Origin: Tardiphaga sp. | GTDB taxonomy: Bacteria; Pseudomonadota; Alphaproteobacteria; Rhizobiales; Xanthobacteraceae | Assembly: GCA_030147505.1 (NCBI GenBank) | Contig: JASBVG010000083.1 | Span: forward strand, 1-44,822 | Direction: 5' to 3' | DNA: 44,822 nucleotides | Part shown: in pieces, positions 16,617-24,824 of the stretch | Layout: the number at the start of each line of letters is the position of its first letter | Position numbering within the stretch: position 1 is the stretch's first letter | Position numbers and translations under genes: made by a program | The notes under the pieces: model-generated | The model's input: only the letters and a program-made list of their open reading frames with translations | Databases searched by the model: none | Told to the model about the DNA's origin: nothing

Positions 16617-17621
16617 CTAGAGGCGGAATTCTTCACCAAGGTAAAGACGCCGCACGTCCGGGTCCGCGACGATCTGCTCCGGCGTTCCTTCCGTGAGGAT
16701 TTCGCCAGCATAGACGATATAGGCACGATCGGTCAGCCCGAGCGTTTCGCGAACGTTATGGTCGGTGATGAGCACGCCGATGCCACGATTGGTGAGATGG
16801 CGCACGAGATCCTGAATGTCGCCGACCGCGATCGGATCGATGCCCGCGAAAGGCTCGTCCAGCAGCATGTAATTTGGCCGTGTCGCCAATGCGCGCGCGA
16901 TTTCGACGCGGCGACGCTCACCGCCTGACAGCGCGATCGATGGCGACTTTCGCAGCCTGGTGACGTTGAATTCCTCGAGCAATGCATCGAGTTCGTATTC
17001 GCGTTTCTTCCTGCTCGGCTCGATCACTTCGAGCACGGCGCGGATGTTCTGTTCCACCGTAAGACCGCGAAAGATTGACGCTTCCTGCGGCAGATAGCCG
17101 ATTCCGAGGCGCGCGCGCTGATACATCGGCAGCTTCGTGACGTCGTGGCCATCGAGCTCGATGGCGCCGCTATCCGCCGCGACCAGACCGGTGATCATGT
17201 AAAATACCGTGGTCTTGCCGGCACCGTTGGGACCAAGCAGCCCGACGGCCTCGCCGCGGCGGACATAGATGCTGACACCGCGCACGACCTGGCGCGAGCC
17301 ATAGGTCTTCTTTACGCCGTGGACGGCGAGATAGCCCGATCGCGGCGCCTGGCGCGGCGCGGCGGCGCCATTGCTGCGCTGGCGCGGCGGCTGCGGTGGC
17401 GGGACATCGGGACGGCGGGCCGGAGCAACCGGCTGCTGCTGGGTCGCCTGCGGTGCAGCCGCGGGCGCCGTGCGTGACATCGGCGGGGCGTCGCGCATGG
17501 GCTGGCCGGCCAGCGCGCCGATATCATCCTGCAAAGCAGTAATATCGACCGGCGCCCGCGCAAAACCTTGCGGGCCGCGTTTCGGAGCGCGCCGACGGAA
17601 CATGCCGAGGAGATCAACCAT
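16617..17621 (-). CDS. lptB: LPS export ABC transporter ATP-binding protein
   Basis: LptB hydrolyses ATP at the inner membrane to drive lipopolysaccharide through the Lpt bridge. The ABC domain (about residues 96-334) has Walker A GPNGAGKTT (130-138), LSGGERRRVEIARAL (231 on) and Walker B LLDEPFAGIDP (253 on), the last being typical of LptB. Unusually, about 95 residues rich in Pro, Ala, Gln and Arg precede the domain; LptB is usually 240-260 residues. The next internal Met with domain similarity is absent, so the extension seems real. It is separated from lptA by 128 bp that include a C8 run. Confidence 0.94.
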   Translation of the reverse strand: MVDLLGMFRRRAPKRGPQGFARAPVDITALQDDIGALAGQPMRDAPPMSRTAPAAAPQATQQQPVAPARRPDVPPPQPPRQRSNGAAAPRQAPRSGYLAVHGVKKTYGSRQVVRGVSIYVRRGEAVGLLGPNGAGKTTVFYMITGLVAADSGAIELDGHDVTKLPMYQRARLGIGYLPQEASIFRGLTVEQNIRAVLEVIEPSRKKREYELDALLEEFNVTRLRKSPSIALSGGERRRVEIARALATRPNYMLLDEPFAGIDPIAVGDIQDLVRHLTNRGIGVLITDHNVRETLGLTDRAYIVYAGEILTEGTPEQIVADPDVRRLYLGEEFRL

Positions 17622-17749
17622 TCGCGCTACGATTTACCTTTAACGATCCGTCTGTGACGTCCGAGTGTCCGATCAAACAATGGCGATAACGGGTTAACGG
17701 GCAGGATTCAACGGCGGCGCGTGGCATCGACCCCCCCCGACCACCTGCA

Positions 17750-18436
17750 CTATTTTTTCGACCCCGGAATGATGGAGGTGGGTCCGCCCTGGCCCGAACC
17801 GGACGACTGAAACAGGCCCTGGACCCGGCCCGAGCTGGATTCGACACGAGACGTTCCCGTCGTCATGTCGACGATCAGCTTATCGCCCTTCAGCACGTTC
17901 TTGCCCTGGGTCAGCACCACGCCACCCGACCCGCCTAACATGGTGACGAGATTGGTGCGGGTATCGAACACCGCCGTCTCGCCGGTCACGACCTGATCCT
18001 TCTGGGTCACGACCACACTGCCGCGCGCCTCCAGCCGCCGAATCGATGACGACCCGCCCGGACCAGGCTGCGCTGCCTTGATCTGCCCCTTTTGGGCACC
18101 CTTGGCCGGCGGGGCATTGGCTGGCTGCTCCGCCGCCTTGCCGCCGTCGTAAAACACCACCAGCGACTTCGATTTCATGGTCGTGTCACCCTGCACGACT
18201 TTGACGTCGCCGGTGAAGGTGGCTTCCTTCTGCTTGTCGCGTACTTCCAGCGAGGCCGCCTCGATCTGGATCGGCTGGTCGCGGTTCTGCGAAAACCCCT
18301 GCATGGCATTGGGCACACCGGACACGGCGCTTTGAGCAGCCACCTCGCCGATTGCCAGCACGGCCAGCACCGAGAGACCTGCTCCCATGCAGCGATGGCG
18401 CGGAAAAAGACGTTTCAAAAGCATGGTTGCATTCAT
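17750..18436 (-). CDS. lptA: LPS transport periplasmic protein LptA
   Basis: LptA forms the periplasmic bridge that carries lipopolysaccharide from LptBFGC to the outer membrane. The 228-residue precursor has an N-terminal signal sequence (MGAGLSVLAVLAIGEVAAQS), then the OstA-like jellyroll, with IQIEAASLEVRDKQKEATFT and VVTGETAVFDTRTNLVTML. A Pro/Gly-rich insert sits near residues 100-125. The ATG overlaps the lptC stop (ATGA), so translation is coupled. The C terminus is a Ser/Gly-rich tail. Confidence 0.93.
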   Translation of the reverse strand: MNATMLLKRLFPRHRCMGAGLSVLAVLAIGEVAAQSAVSGVPNAMQGFSQNRDQPIQIEAASLEVRDKQKEATFTGDVKVVQGDTTMKSKSLVVFYDGGKAAEQPANAPPAKGAQKGQIKAAQPGPGGSSSIRRLEARGSVVVTQKDQVVTGETAVFDTRTNLVTMLGGSGGVVLTQGKNVLKGDKLIVDMTTGTSRVESSSGRVQGLFQSSGSGQGGPTSIIPGSKK

Positions 18437-19176
18437 TTCGCGTGGGCGCGCTTGCCGCCATTGGCGCGCGGCTTCTCGGCTTCCGCGGGCGCCTTCATTT
18501 CGGGTTCGGGTGTCGCCTCCGGTTGCGTCGGCGGCTGATCCATCACCAGATTCATCGACACGCCGCCCTCGAATCGCACCACTTCGCCATTGTCCGTAAT
18601 ACGCATCCGCTGCCCGAGCAAAGTGCCGTTGAGCAGCTTCACATCCACCGGCTGGTTGGAATCCACCGTGCCCTTGGCGATATCGACGACCGCATCGGTC
18701 AGGCGGGCCTCGTAACCGGTGGTCGTCTGCAGGAAGATGTCCTTGGTGAGATGCAGCAACTGCGTCTTGGAGTTAAACTGGCCGCTCCGCGCATCAAGAC
18801 TGAGCGTCGATTTGTCTTCCATGACGACTTTGGCGCGCAGGATGGACAGTTCGAGATTATCGGGATCGGTGAGATCCTGGGTCGCCGCCTTGGCCCATAG
18901 TTCATAGGGCCGGCCATCCGGCGAGAAGCCGGCCAGATGCGGCGTCTCCATGGTAATCTTGGTGCCGGAAACGACGAGATTGCCAATATCGACCGGCAAT
19001 TTGGTCAGGATACGGAACGGATTGAAGATCGAGATGCCAACGATGACCGCCATCGACAGCAGCACGATGGCCGGGACCGCGATCCGCAGCAGGCGCACGA
19101 AGCGGCTATGGCGCGCAGCGGCTTTGAACCGCGCTTCCATGGTCACTTCGTAACGATCAGCTTGGATTGAACTCAC
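18433..19176 (-). CDS. lptC: LPS export protein LptC
   Basis: LptC is an inner-membrane protein that passes lipopolysaccharide from LptBFG to LptA. The 247-residue protein has one transmembrane helix (residues 31-52, IAVPAIVLLSMAVIVGISIF) and a periplasmic jellyroll domain. A Pro/Glu/Lys-rich tail of about 30 residues ends in KRAHAK, longer than usual. It heads lptC-lptA with a 4-bp overlap, downstream of rnd with a gap of 164 bp that shows no gene. Confidence 0.92.
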   Translation of the reverse strand: MSSIQADRYEVTMEARFKAAARHSRFVRLLRIAVPAIVLLSMAVIVGISIFNPFRILTKLPVDIGNLVVSGTKITMETPHLAGFSPDGRPYELWAKAATQDLTDPDNLELSILRAKVVMEDKSTLSLDARSGQFNSKTQLLHLTKDIFLQTTTGYEARLTDAVVDIAKGTVDSNQPVDVKLLNGTLLGQRMRITDNGEVVRFEGGVSMNLVMDQPPTQPEATPEPEMKAPAEAEKPRANGGKRAHAK

Positions 19177-19340
19177 CGCCGCTCCAACGGGCCAGCAACA
19201 TCAGGCCGCCCGGTATCAGCCGATATTCTACGCTGAATTGTGCCGTTTTGCAGCCCCACGCACCCAGAACGAGGAGTTTGGCCGAAACACGGCAGCGCGA
19301 TCGGTCACAGGCCTGCCGGTGTCACAGTGCCGCAGGGGTG

Positions 19341-19955
19341 TTAGGAATGGGCGAAAATGTCCTCTTCCTCCCAGCCCGACAGATCGAGCCGGGCGCGGCT
19401 CGGCAGGAATTCGAAACAGGCCTGCGCGAGGTCGGTACGCCCTTCCCGCGCCAGCATCACATCAAGCTTTTCGCGCAAGGCATGGAGATGCAGCACATCC
19501 GATGCAGCGTAGGCCAGTTGCGCCTCGCTCAGCGCATCGCTGCCCCAGTCGCTCGACTGCTGCTGCTTCGACAGATCGACACCCAGAACTTCGCGTACGA
19601 GATCCTTGAGGCCATGACGATCCGTATAGGTGCGGCACAGGCGCGAGGCGATCTTGGTGCAGTAGACCGGCTGCGGCATCACCCCAAGCGCATTGTAAAG
19701 CGCAGCGAGATCGAAGCGGGCGAAATGGAAGATCTTTGTGACATTGGCATCGCCGAGCAGCTTCTTCAGATTCGGCGCATCGGTGTGGCCCATCGGAATC
19801 TGTACCACATCGGCACTGCCATCGCCCGGCGAGAGCTGCACGACGCAGAGCCGGTCGCGATGCGGATTGAGCCCCATGGTCTCGGTGTCGATCGCCACCG
19901 ACGAAGTGTAGCGACTCAAATCCGGCAGATCGCCGCGATGCAGGCGGATGGTCAT
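19341..19955 (-). CDS. rnd: ribonuclease D-like 3'-5' exonuclease (DEDDy)
   Basis: This is a DEDDy-type exonuclease domain protein. The 204 residues carry Asp23 and Glu25 in AIDTETMGL, Asp82 in FHFARFDLAAL, and Tyr149/Asp153 in AYAASDVLHL, the complete catalytic set. It lacks the HRDC domains of E. coli RNase D (about 375 residues), as is usual for the short alphaproteobacterial form. RNase D trims tRNA 3' ends in E. coli; the substrate of the short form is inferred. It is upstream of lptC and divergent from the NYN gene. Confidence 0.9.
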   Translation of the reverse strand: MTIRLHRGDLPDLSRYTSSVAIDTETMGLNPHRDRLCVVQLSPGDGSADVVQIPMGHTDAPNLKKLLGDANVTKIFHFARFDLAALYNALGVMPQPVYCTKIASRLCRTYTDRHGLKDLVREVLGVDLSKQQQSSDWGSDALSEAQLAYAASDVLHLHALREKLDVMLAREGRTDLAQACFEFLPSRARLDLSGWEEEDIFAHS

Positions 19956-20072
19956 GGTCTAAAAGGCCTCTGTAAGCGCCCACGATTCGAGGGCTTTGGG
20001 CGACTTTATCGCGGAAACCTGCCAGACTGAAACCTGTCATTGATCCGCAAGCGGAACGTGCAGAGGTCGCAT

Positions 20073-20930
20073 ATGAACGTCGCCCAGCAACGCCTGCCCC
20101 GTTTTGCCGTCCTGATCGATGCCGACAACACCTCGCCGCAGATCGCCGGCGGGCTATTCGAGGAAATATCCAAGTTCGGCGAGGCCAGCGTTCGACGGAT
20201 CTATGGCGACTTCTCCAGCTCGCAGCTCCGCTCCTGGGCCGATATTCTGCAGAAACACGCCATCGATCCCTACCAGCAATTCGCCTACACCAAAGGCAAG
20301 AACGCATCGGACATCGCGCTCGTCATTGACGCGATGGACTTGCTGCATAGCGAACGCTTCGACGGCTTCTGCCTGGTATCATCCGATAGCGACTTCACCC
20401 GCCTCGCCTCCCGGCTGCGGGAGCAGGGCGCGGATGTCTATGGCTTCGGGACGCGCAAGACACCCGAAAGTTTTCGACAAGCCTGCCGGCGCTTCATCTA
20501 TACGGAAAATCTGATGCCCGAGCGTGCGGTGGCCGCGACCGAGCAGCGGCCTGTCACCGCGGCGTCGAAGAACACCGCTGCCGCAATTCCGATTCTGGAA
20601 AGGGTGATCGCCCAGCTCGGCAGCGAAGAAGGCTGGGTCAATCTGGACCGGTTAGGCGAACAATTGCCCAACTTCGTCTCCGACTTCGACACGCGAACCT
20701 ATGGTTTCAGGAAGTTGAGCGATCTCGTGCGCAAGGCCGGAACATTCGAGATCGAAAAGACAGACGCCGGCCGCTTGCGGGTTAGGGTCAAACCCGTGGT
20801 GAGGCCGATAAAGGCAACGACGCCCAAGCCAGACGCGGCAGGAAAAAAAGAGGCGCCGCGACAGAGAAAAGCAACGCGGCGGAGAGCGAAAGCCAGTGAA
20901 GCGAAGGAGGAAGCCGCCAGCGAGGAGTGA
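20073..20930 (+). CDS. NYN domain (PIN-like RNase) protein with C-terminal LOTUS/OST-HTH domain
   Basis: NYN domains are PIN-fold nucleases, and LOTUS domains bind RNA, so RNA turnover is likely. The 285-residue protein has acidic residues Asp16 and Asp18 (VLIDADNTS), Asp80 and Asp86 (KNASDIALVIDAMDL), and the segment SSDSDFTRLASRLREQG (103 on). The LOTUS domain follows at about residues 168-230 (GWVNLDRLGEQLPNFV...GFRKLSDLVRKAGTFEI). The last 40 residues are very basic (RQRKATRRRAKA). AGAGGT precedes the ATG at 20073; a frame from 20040 lacks such a site. It is divergent from rnd across 117 bp. Confidence 0.9.
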   Translation: MNVAQQRLPRFAVLIDADNTSPQIAGGLFEEISKFGEASVRRIYGDFSSSQLRSWADILQKHAIDPYQQFAYTKGKNASDIALVIDAMDLLHSERFDGFCLVSSDSDFTRLASRLREQGADVYGFGTRKTPESFRQACRRFIYTENLMPERAVAATEQRPVTAASKNTAAAIPILERVIAQLGSEEGWVNLDRLGEQLPNFVSDFDTRTYGFRKLSDLVRKAGTFEIEKTDAGRLRVRVKPVVRPIKATTPKPDAAGKKEAPRQRKATRRRAKASEAKEEAASEE

Positions 20931-20959
20931 CGGCTTCACCTAGGGACCGGTCTGTGAGC

Positions 20960-21340
20960 TCAGGCCGGATCGAAATAGTGGATTTCCATCAGCACGCAGC
21001 CGCCGACCGACTTGAACGGGCCGTGAAACACGCCCGGCGGACGGACAGCATAGGTGTTCGGCTGGAAGCTCTCGCCGCCATTGCCCTGCTTGTCGTTGCC
21101 GACGATCAGGTCACCCGAGAACAGGAACACTTCTTCCCAGTATTCGTGCACGAACGGCTCGGTGGTGTAGACACCGGGATCGAAGCGCAGCAGGCGGGTA
21201 CGGCTGCCCTTCTTGCCCGCTTCGTCGAGCGCACCCGACAGGATCTTCTGCTGGATGCCCGCGGGATAGCCGGGCGGCGTTTCCCAGCCCGACGACATGT
21301 CGACGGTGCGGAATTCATCGTGAATCTTGTTGACGGCCAT
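20960..21340 (-). CDS. cupin-domain protein
   Basis: This is a small single-domain cupin of 126 residues. The barrel motif is seen in TTEPFVHEYWEEVFLFSGDL, with a His and Glu pair that could bind metal, and in RPPGVFHGPFKSVGG as the second cupin motif. It follows the hydroxylase gene by 23 bp in the same direction, so it is probably the third gene of that operon. A role as ring-cleaving dioxygenase, isomerase or binding protein for the hydroxylated product is possible; none is shown by the sequence. Confidence 0.85.
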   Translation of the reverse strand: MAVNKIHDEFRTVDMSSGWETPPGYPAGIQQKILSGALDEAGKKGSRTRLLRFDPGVYTTEPFVHEYWEEVFLFSGDLIVGNDKQGNGGESFQPNTYAVRPPGVFHGPFKSVGGCVLMEIHYFDPA

Positions 21341-21363
21341 GATCGAAATCCTGGGTTGGCAGA

Positions 21364-22854
21364 TTAGGCAACGGCTGCGGCGGGCTTGCCGCCGGTGGTG
21401 AGTTCGTCGGCAAGGTCATAGCTCGCCAGCATCTTGTCGAGCAATGCGGTGGACTTGGCCCAGTCATATGTGCGGAACGCATGGCCCTTGGTCACGAAAG
21501 TCGCACCGGCGAAGAACATCTCATACTGCGAGTGGCGCGAGGCGAATTCGGAGCCGACGGCATCCCAGGCGAGCTTGTAGAACTTCACCTTGTCGACGGC
21601 GTTGGCAGCCGGCGACTGCTGGGTCTTGCCGATCAACGCTGTCAGTTCCGGATTTTCGAAGTCCTTCACCGAGGATGGCAGCATGATCATGCCGCCACCG
21701 GCGAGTTCGCGCAGCGTGTTGATGACCTTGGCATAGAGCTGCTGGGTCAGCACCTGCGCCCCGTAAAGCAGTCCGCGATCCGGCACGAAATATTCGCCGC
21801 GCCGGGAGCCCTTGGCTTCCATGCCGAGCACGAAGGCTTCCACCATGGAGACCTCGGCGGCGAGCTGACCGAGCATTTCCTTCACCTGCGGGAAGCCGAT
21901 GATGCCGTTGACCTCGGCGGTGCGATGGGCGATGCCGACCAGGAAGCGCAGCTTGACCGACAGGCGGATCATCGCCTGGTAGTTCTGATAGGAATGCGCC
22001 GGCGTCGCGTGGAACTGCTTCTGGCACATGGCGATGTCCTGATCGATGAAGACGCGATTCCATGGCACTTTCACGTCATCGAAATACAGGACGGCGTCGT
22101 TCTCGTCGAAGCGGCTGGCGAGCGGATTGTCGAACACCGACGTCGCCGACGCTTCATACGACTTGCGGGACAGGATCTTGAGGCCCTTGGTGTTCATCGG
22201 GATCGCGAAGGACACCGCATATTTCTCGTCGCCTGGCTGCAGCGGCTGGATGCAGGTGACGAAGACTTCATTGGCCATGATGCCGCCGGTGGCCAGCATC
22301 TTGGCGCCGCGGATCACGAGACCGTCGGCATCGCGCGAAACGACACCCGCCGACAGGAACGGATCGGCCTGCTGGGCCGCACTCTTCGAGCGGTCGGCCT
22401 GCGGATTGATGATCACGTAAGTCAGATAGAGATCGTTGTCGCGGGCATGGCGATAATAATCCGCCAGTGCCTTGGCGCGCTCGGGATTATAGGCCTCAAA
22501 TACATCGAGGCCCATGAACATTCCGGCGATACAGGAGGCGACGTGATCCGGTGCACGGCCCATGAAGCCGGCATGCAGCTCGGTCCAGGCCTCCAGGCCG
22601 GCGCGACGCGTCTGCAGCGCGTCATAGCTGCCCGGCAGTTCCCAGATGCGGTTGGCACGGGTGCCGGTTTCGGTCTCGAACGTCATCAGATCGCGATTTT
22701 CCGGCGCGCTCTGGAAATCGAACATCCGCCCGATCGAGGCCACCGCGCCGCGATAGGCGGGATGAGTAGTGACGTCGGTCACCAGTTCGCCGTCGAGGTA
22801 AACCTCGCGGCCATCGCGCAGGCTGGCAATATGCTGTTCGCCGGTCTTGATCAT
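21364..22854 (-). CDS. HpaB-type FAD-dependent aromatic hydroxylase (4-hydroxyphenylacetate 3-monooxygenase family, oxygenase component)
   Basis: Group D flavin monooxygenases of this family use reduced FAD from a partner reductase to hydroxylate phenols. The 496-residue protein matches HpaB/PvcC-type enzymes in length and in segments such as SFAIPMNTKGLKILSRKSYE, VLYFDDVKVPWNRVFIDQD and TLRELAGGGMIMLPSS. I chose ATG 22854 with GAGGAA upstream; the longer frame would run into the reductase gene. A flavin reductase lies just upstream and a cupin downstream, so the three form a catabolic operon. The substrate could be 4-hydroxyphenylacetate, a hydroxybenzoate or a halophenol. Confidence 0.88.
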   Translation of the reverse strand: MIKTGEQHIASLRDGREVYLDGELVTDVTTHPAYRGAVASIGRMFDFQSAPENRDLMTFETETGTRANRIWELPGSYDALQTRRAGLEAWTELHAGFMGRAPDHVASCIAGMFMGLDVFEAYNPERAKALADYYRHARDNDLYLTYVIINPQADRSKSAAQQADPFLSAGVVSRDADGLVIRGAKMLATGGIMANEVFVTCIQPLQPGDEKYAVSFAIPMNTKGLKILSRKSYEASATSVFDNPLASRFDENDAVLYFDDVKVPWNRVFIDQDIAMCQKQFHATPAHSYQNYQAMIRLSVKLRFLVGIAHRTAEVNGIIGFPQVKEMLGQLAAEVSMVEAFVLGMEAKGSRRGEYFVPDRGLLYGAQVLTQQLYAKVINTLRELAGGGMIMLPSSVKDFENPELTALIGKTQQSPAANAVDKVKFYKLAWDAVGSEFASRHSQYEMFFAGATFVTKGHAFRTYDWAKSTALLDKMLASYDLADELTTGGKPAAAVA

Positions 22855-22876
22855 GCTGTTCCTCGACTTCCCAATT

Positions 22877-23407
22877 TCAGTAGTGCATCGGCAGCGGCCA
22901 TTCCGGGCTGCGCTCGGTATCCTTGAGGCTGCGATACGCCCCGCGAAAGAAAACCAGTGGCTCATTGGCCGGGTAGGCCGAAAACTTGACGACGCGACCG
23001 ACAAAAATCACGTGATCGCCGCCGTCATATTGCGCATAGGGAGCACACTCGAAATGGGCCAGCGCACCCGCGATAAGCGGTGCGGCCTCGTGACCCAGCG
23101 TATGCTCGACCGCCTCCCATTTGTCGCCCAGCGCCCTCGCGAACTTGTTCGACAGATGCTCCTGGTCGCGTCCCAGAATATTGACTGCGTAACCCTTCGC
23201 TTCAGTCATCGCCTGCAGACTGAACGCCTTGCGGTCGATGGAAAACAGGATCAGCGGCGGATCGATCGAAACCGAGTTGAAGGAACTCATGGTCAGCCCG
23301 ATCGGCTGGCCACTGGCGCCTTCGGCGGTGATGACAGCAACGCCTGTGGCGAATTGCCCGAGCGCCCGGCGGAAGGCGCGGGGATCCACGTCCGCAGTGG
23401 CGCTCAT
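22877..23407 (-). CDS. flavin reductase (HpaC-like)
   Basis: This reductase supplies reduced flavin to the neighbouring oxygenase. The 176-residue protein has the FMN-binding split-barrel pattern RRALGQFATGVAVITAEG, GLTMSSFNSVSIDPPLILFS and VNILGRDQEHLSNKFA of the flavin reductase family. It is the first gene of the operon, 22 bp before the oxygenase gene, and starts 28 bp from a palindromic operator. The two-component arrangement is known for HpaBC, TftCD and similar systems. Confidence 0.9.
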   Translation of the reverse strand: MSATADVDPRAFRRALGQFATGVAVITAEGASGQPIGLTMSSFNSVSIDPPLILFSIDRKAFSLQAMTEAKGYAVNILGRDQEHLSNKFARALGDKWEAVEHTLGHEAAPLIAGALAHFECAPYAQYDGGDHVIFVGRVVKFSAYPANEPLVFFRGAYRSLKDTERSPEWPLPMHY

Positions 23408-23434
23408 GAACCCGTCTCCTGAACGAAAGCCATT

Positions 23435-23451
23435 AGCTTTGATACAAAGCT
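23435..23451. promoter_or_regulatory. palindromic operator before the flavin reductase gene
   Basis: AGCTTTG (23435-23441) and CAAAGCT (23445-23451) form a perfect inverted repeat around ATA, directly upstream of the reductase start and divergent from a MarR gene. A second perfect palindrome TTGCTAGCAA lies at 23520-23529, nearer the MarR start. Both are candidates for binding by the MarR protein, which is inference. Confidence 0.55.
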
Positions 23452-23567
23452 ATATTATCGAGCAATAAGACCCTGTCAAGCATGGCAGGGCTGCTATCAA
23501 AACGCCGATGCGAACTTGTTTGCTAGCAAGCTGCCCGCTATACGACTCATAGGTGTGCGGGGACCTG

Positions 23568-24134
23568 ATGGCGACGAAAAGCAAATCAAAGAAAATTCGA
23601 GCCGAACTGACCATTTCACGGCCACAATTGATGGTCGACGGGTCGGATCGTGCGTTTCGGCAATTCTTGCACGATACATTGGCGTTCTCGGCGCGACTGC
23701 AAGCCGTGCGCGGCCAACTCGGTGCCGTGGTCGGCCTGTCCGGCACGCAGTACACGGTGCTGATCGCTATTTCTCACTTGAGCAGCACCGATGAGAAGAT
23801 CGGCGTCAATCAGGTCGCCGAGCATCTGCATTTCAGCGGCGCCTTCATCACCATCGAGATCAACAAGCTCGTTGCCGCTGGCCTGGTCGAGAAGGAAACG
23901 GACCCGGAGGATCGCCGCAGGGTCATCCTCACCATCACGCCGAAAGCCCGCACGCTGCTCAACGATCTCGCGCCCGTGCAGCGCCCTGTGAACGACATGC
24001 TGTTCCGCGCCATGTCGGGGGCGGATTTCGAGCGTACGAGGAAACTGATGGCCGATATGGTCGACGCGGCGGACGAAGCGATCCGGCTGCTGGACTACCA
24101 CGCACCGAAAGGGCCGGGGAAAGCTGGCAAGTAA
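23568..24134 (+). CDS. MarR-family transcriptional regulator
   Basis: This is a winged-helix repressor of the MarR family, 188 residues. The DNA-binding region includes IGVNQVAEHLHFSGAFITIE and the wing with DPEDRRRVILTITPKA. It is divergent from the hydroxylase operon and probably controls it in response to an aromatic ligand, as HpaR-type regulators do (inference). I chose ATG 23568 (MATKSKSKK); a GTG five codons upstream is possible. Its stop codon abuts the end of kdpE with no spacer, so the two genes are tail to tail. Confidence 0.88.
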   Translation: MATKSKSKKIRAELTISRPQLMVDGSDRAFRQFLHDTLAFSARLQAVRGQLGAVVGLSGTQYTVLIAISHLSSTDEKIGVNQVAEHLHFSGAFITIEINKLVAAGLVEKETDPEDRRRVILTITPKARTLLNDLAPVQRPVNDMLFRAMSGADFERTRKLMADMVDAADEAIRLLDYHAPKGPGKAGK

Positions 24135-24824
24135 CTAATCCGGGGCGCGCAGCCGATAGCCGATGCCTGTTTCGGTCAGCACGAATTGGGGACGTTCCGG
24201 ATCCAGCTCGATCTTCTGGCGGAGCTGACGGACATAGACGCGCAGATATTGCGCATCCGTCAGCTCATCCCACAATTCCTTCAGCAGAAAACGATGGGTC
24301 AGAACCTTGCCGGCGTGCTGCACCAGCACACGCAGCAGGTCATATTCTTTTGGTGACAACTTCACCTCGCGCTCGCCGACCTTGATGATGCGGCGGACGA
24401 GATCGACGGACAGATCGCCGGTCTTGAACACCGGCCGCTCACCATGCGCCTGCAACTGGTGCCGCAGCGCAGCGCGCAACCGGGCGAGCAACTCATCCAT
24501 GCCAAACGGTTTTGTCAGATAGTCATCCGCTCCGAGATCGAGCGCCTGCACCTTGCCGGCTTCATCCCCCCGGCTCGACAGCACCACGATCGGTACGCTG
24601 TCATTACGGGCGCGGATCATCTGCAGGAGATCGTGGCCCTGGATATCGGGCAGCCCGAGATCGAGGATGATCAATGCCGGATCCTCCGCCAGTTTTTCCA
24701 GCGCGAGCTTGCCGTTACTGGCCTCGACGATGTCGTAACCTTGCGTGCTCAGGCCCATCCGGAGCAATTTCCGGATTGGCGGTTCGTCATCGATGACCAG
24801 GACCTTGATGGCGGAAGCATTCAT
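24135..24824 (-). CDS. kdpE: KdpE response regulator
   Basis: KdpE activates the kdp operon when phosphorylated by KdpD. The 229-residue protein has a receiver domain with Asp55 in LIILDLGLPD and the acidic pair in VLVIDDEPPIR. The OmpR-type winged helix follows, with VKLSPKEYDLLRVLVQHAGK and LRVYVRQLRQKIE. The start overlaps the kdpD stop by four bases (ATGA), so expression is coupled. It is the last gene of the kdp locus. Confidence 0.96.
   Translation of the reverse strand: MNASAIKVLVIDDEPPIRKLLRMGLSTQGYDIVEASNGKLALEKLAEDPALIILDLGLPDIQGHDLLQMIRARNDSVPIVVLSSRGDEAGKVQALDLGADDYLTKPFGMDELLARLRAALRHQLQAHGERPVFKTGDLSVDLVRRIIKVGEREVKLSPKEYDLLRVLVQHAGKVLTHRFLLKELWDELTDAQYLRVYVRQLRQKIELDPERPQFVLTETGIGYRLRAPD

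Noticed and set aside
15081..16928. 615-codon frame on the plus strand opposite rpoN and the end of lptB
   Set aside because: It overlaps two well-supported genes antisense, lacks a ribosome-binding site and has the composition of a shadow frame.
17731..17738. C8 run between lptA and lptB as a phase-variable tract
   Set aside because: It lies in non-coding DNA more than 100 bp from the lptB start and away from any visible promoter; chance in GC-rich DNA is the simpler explanation.
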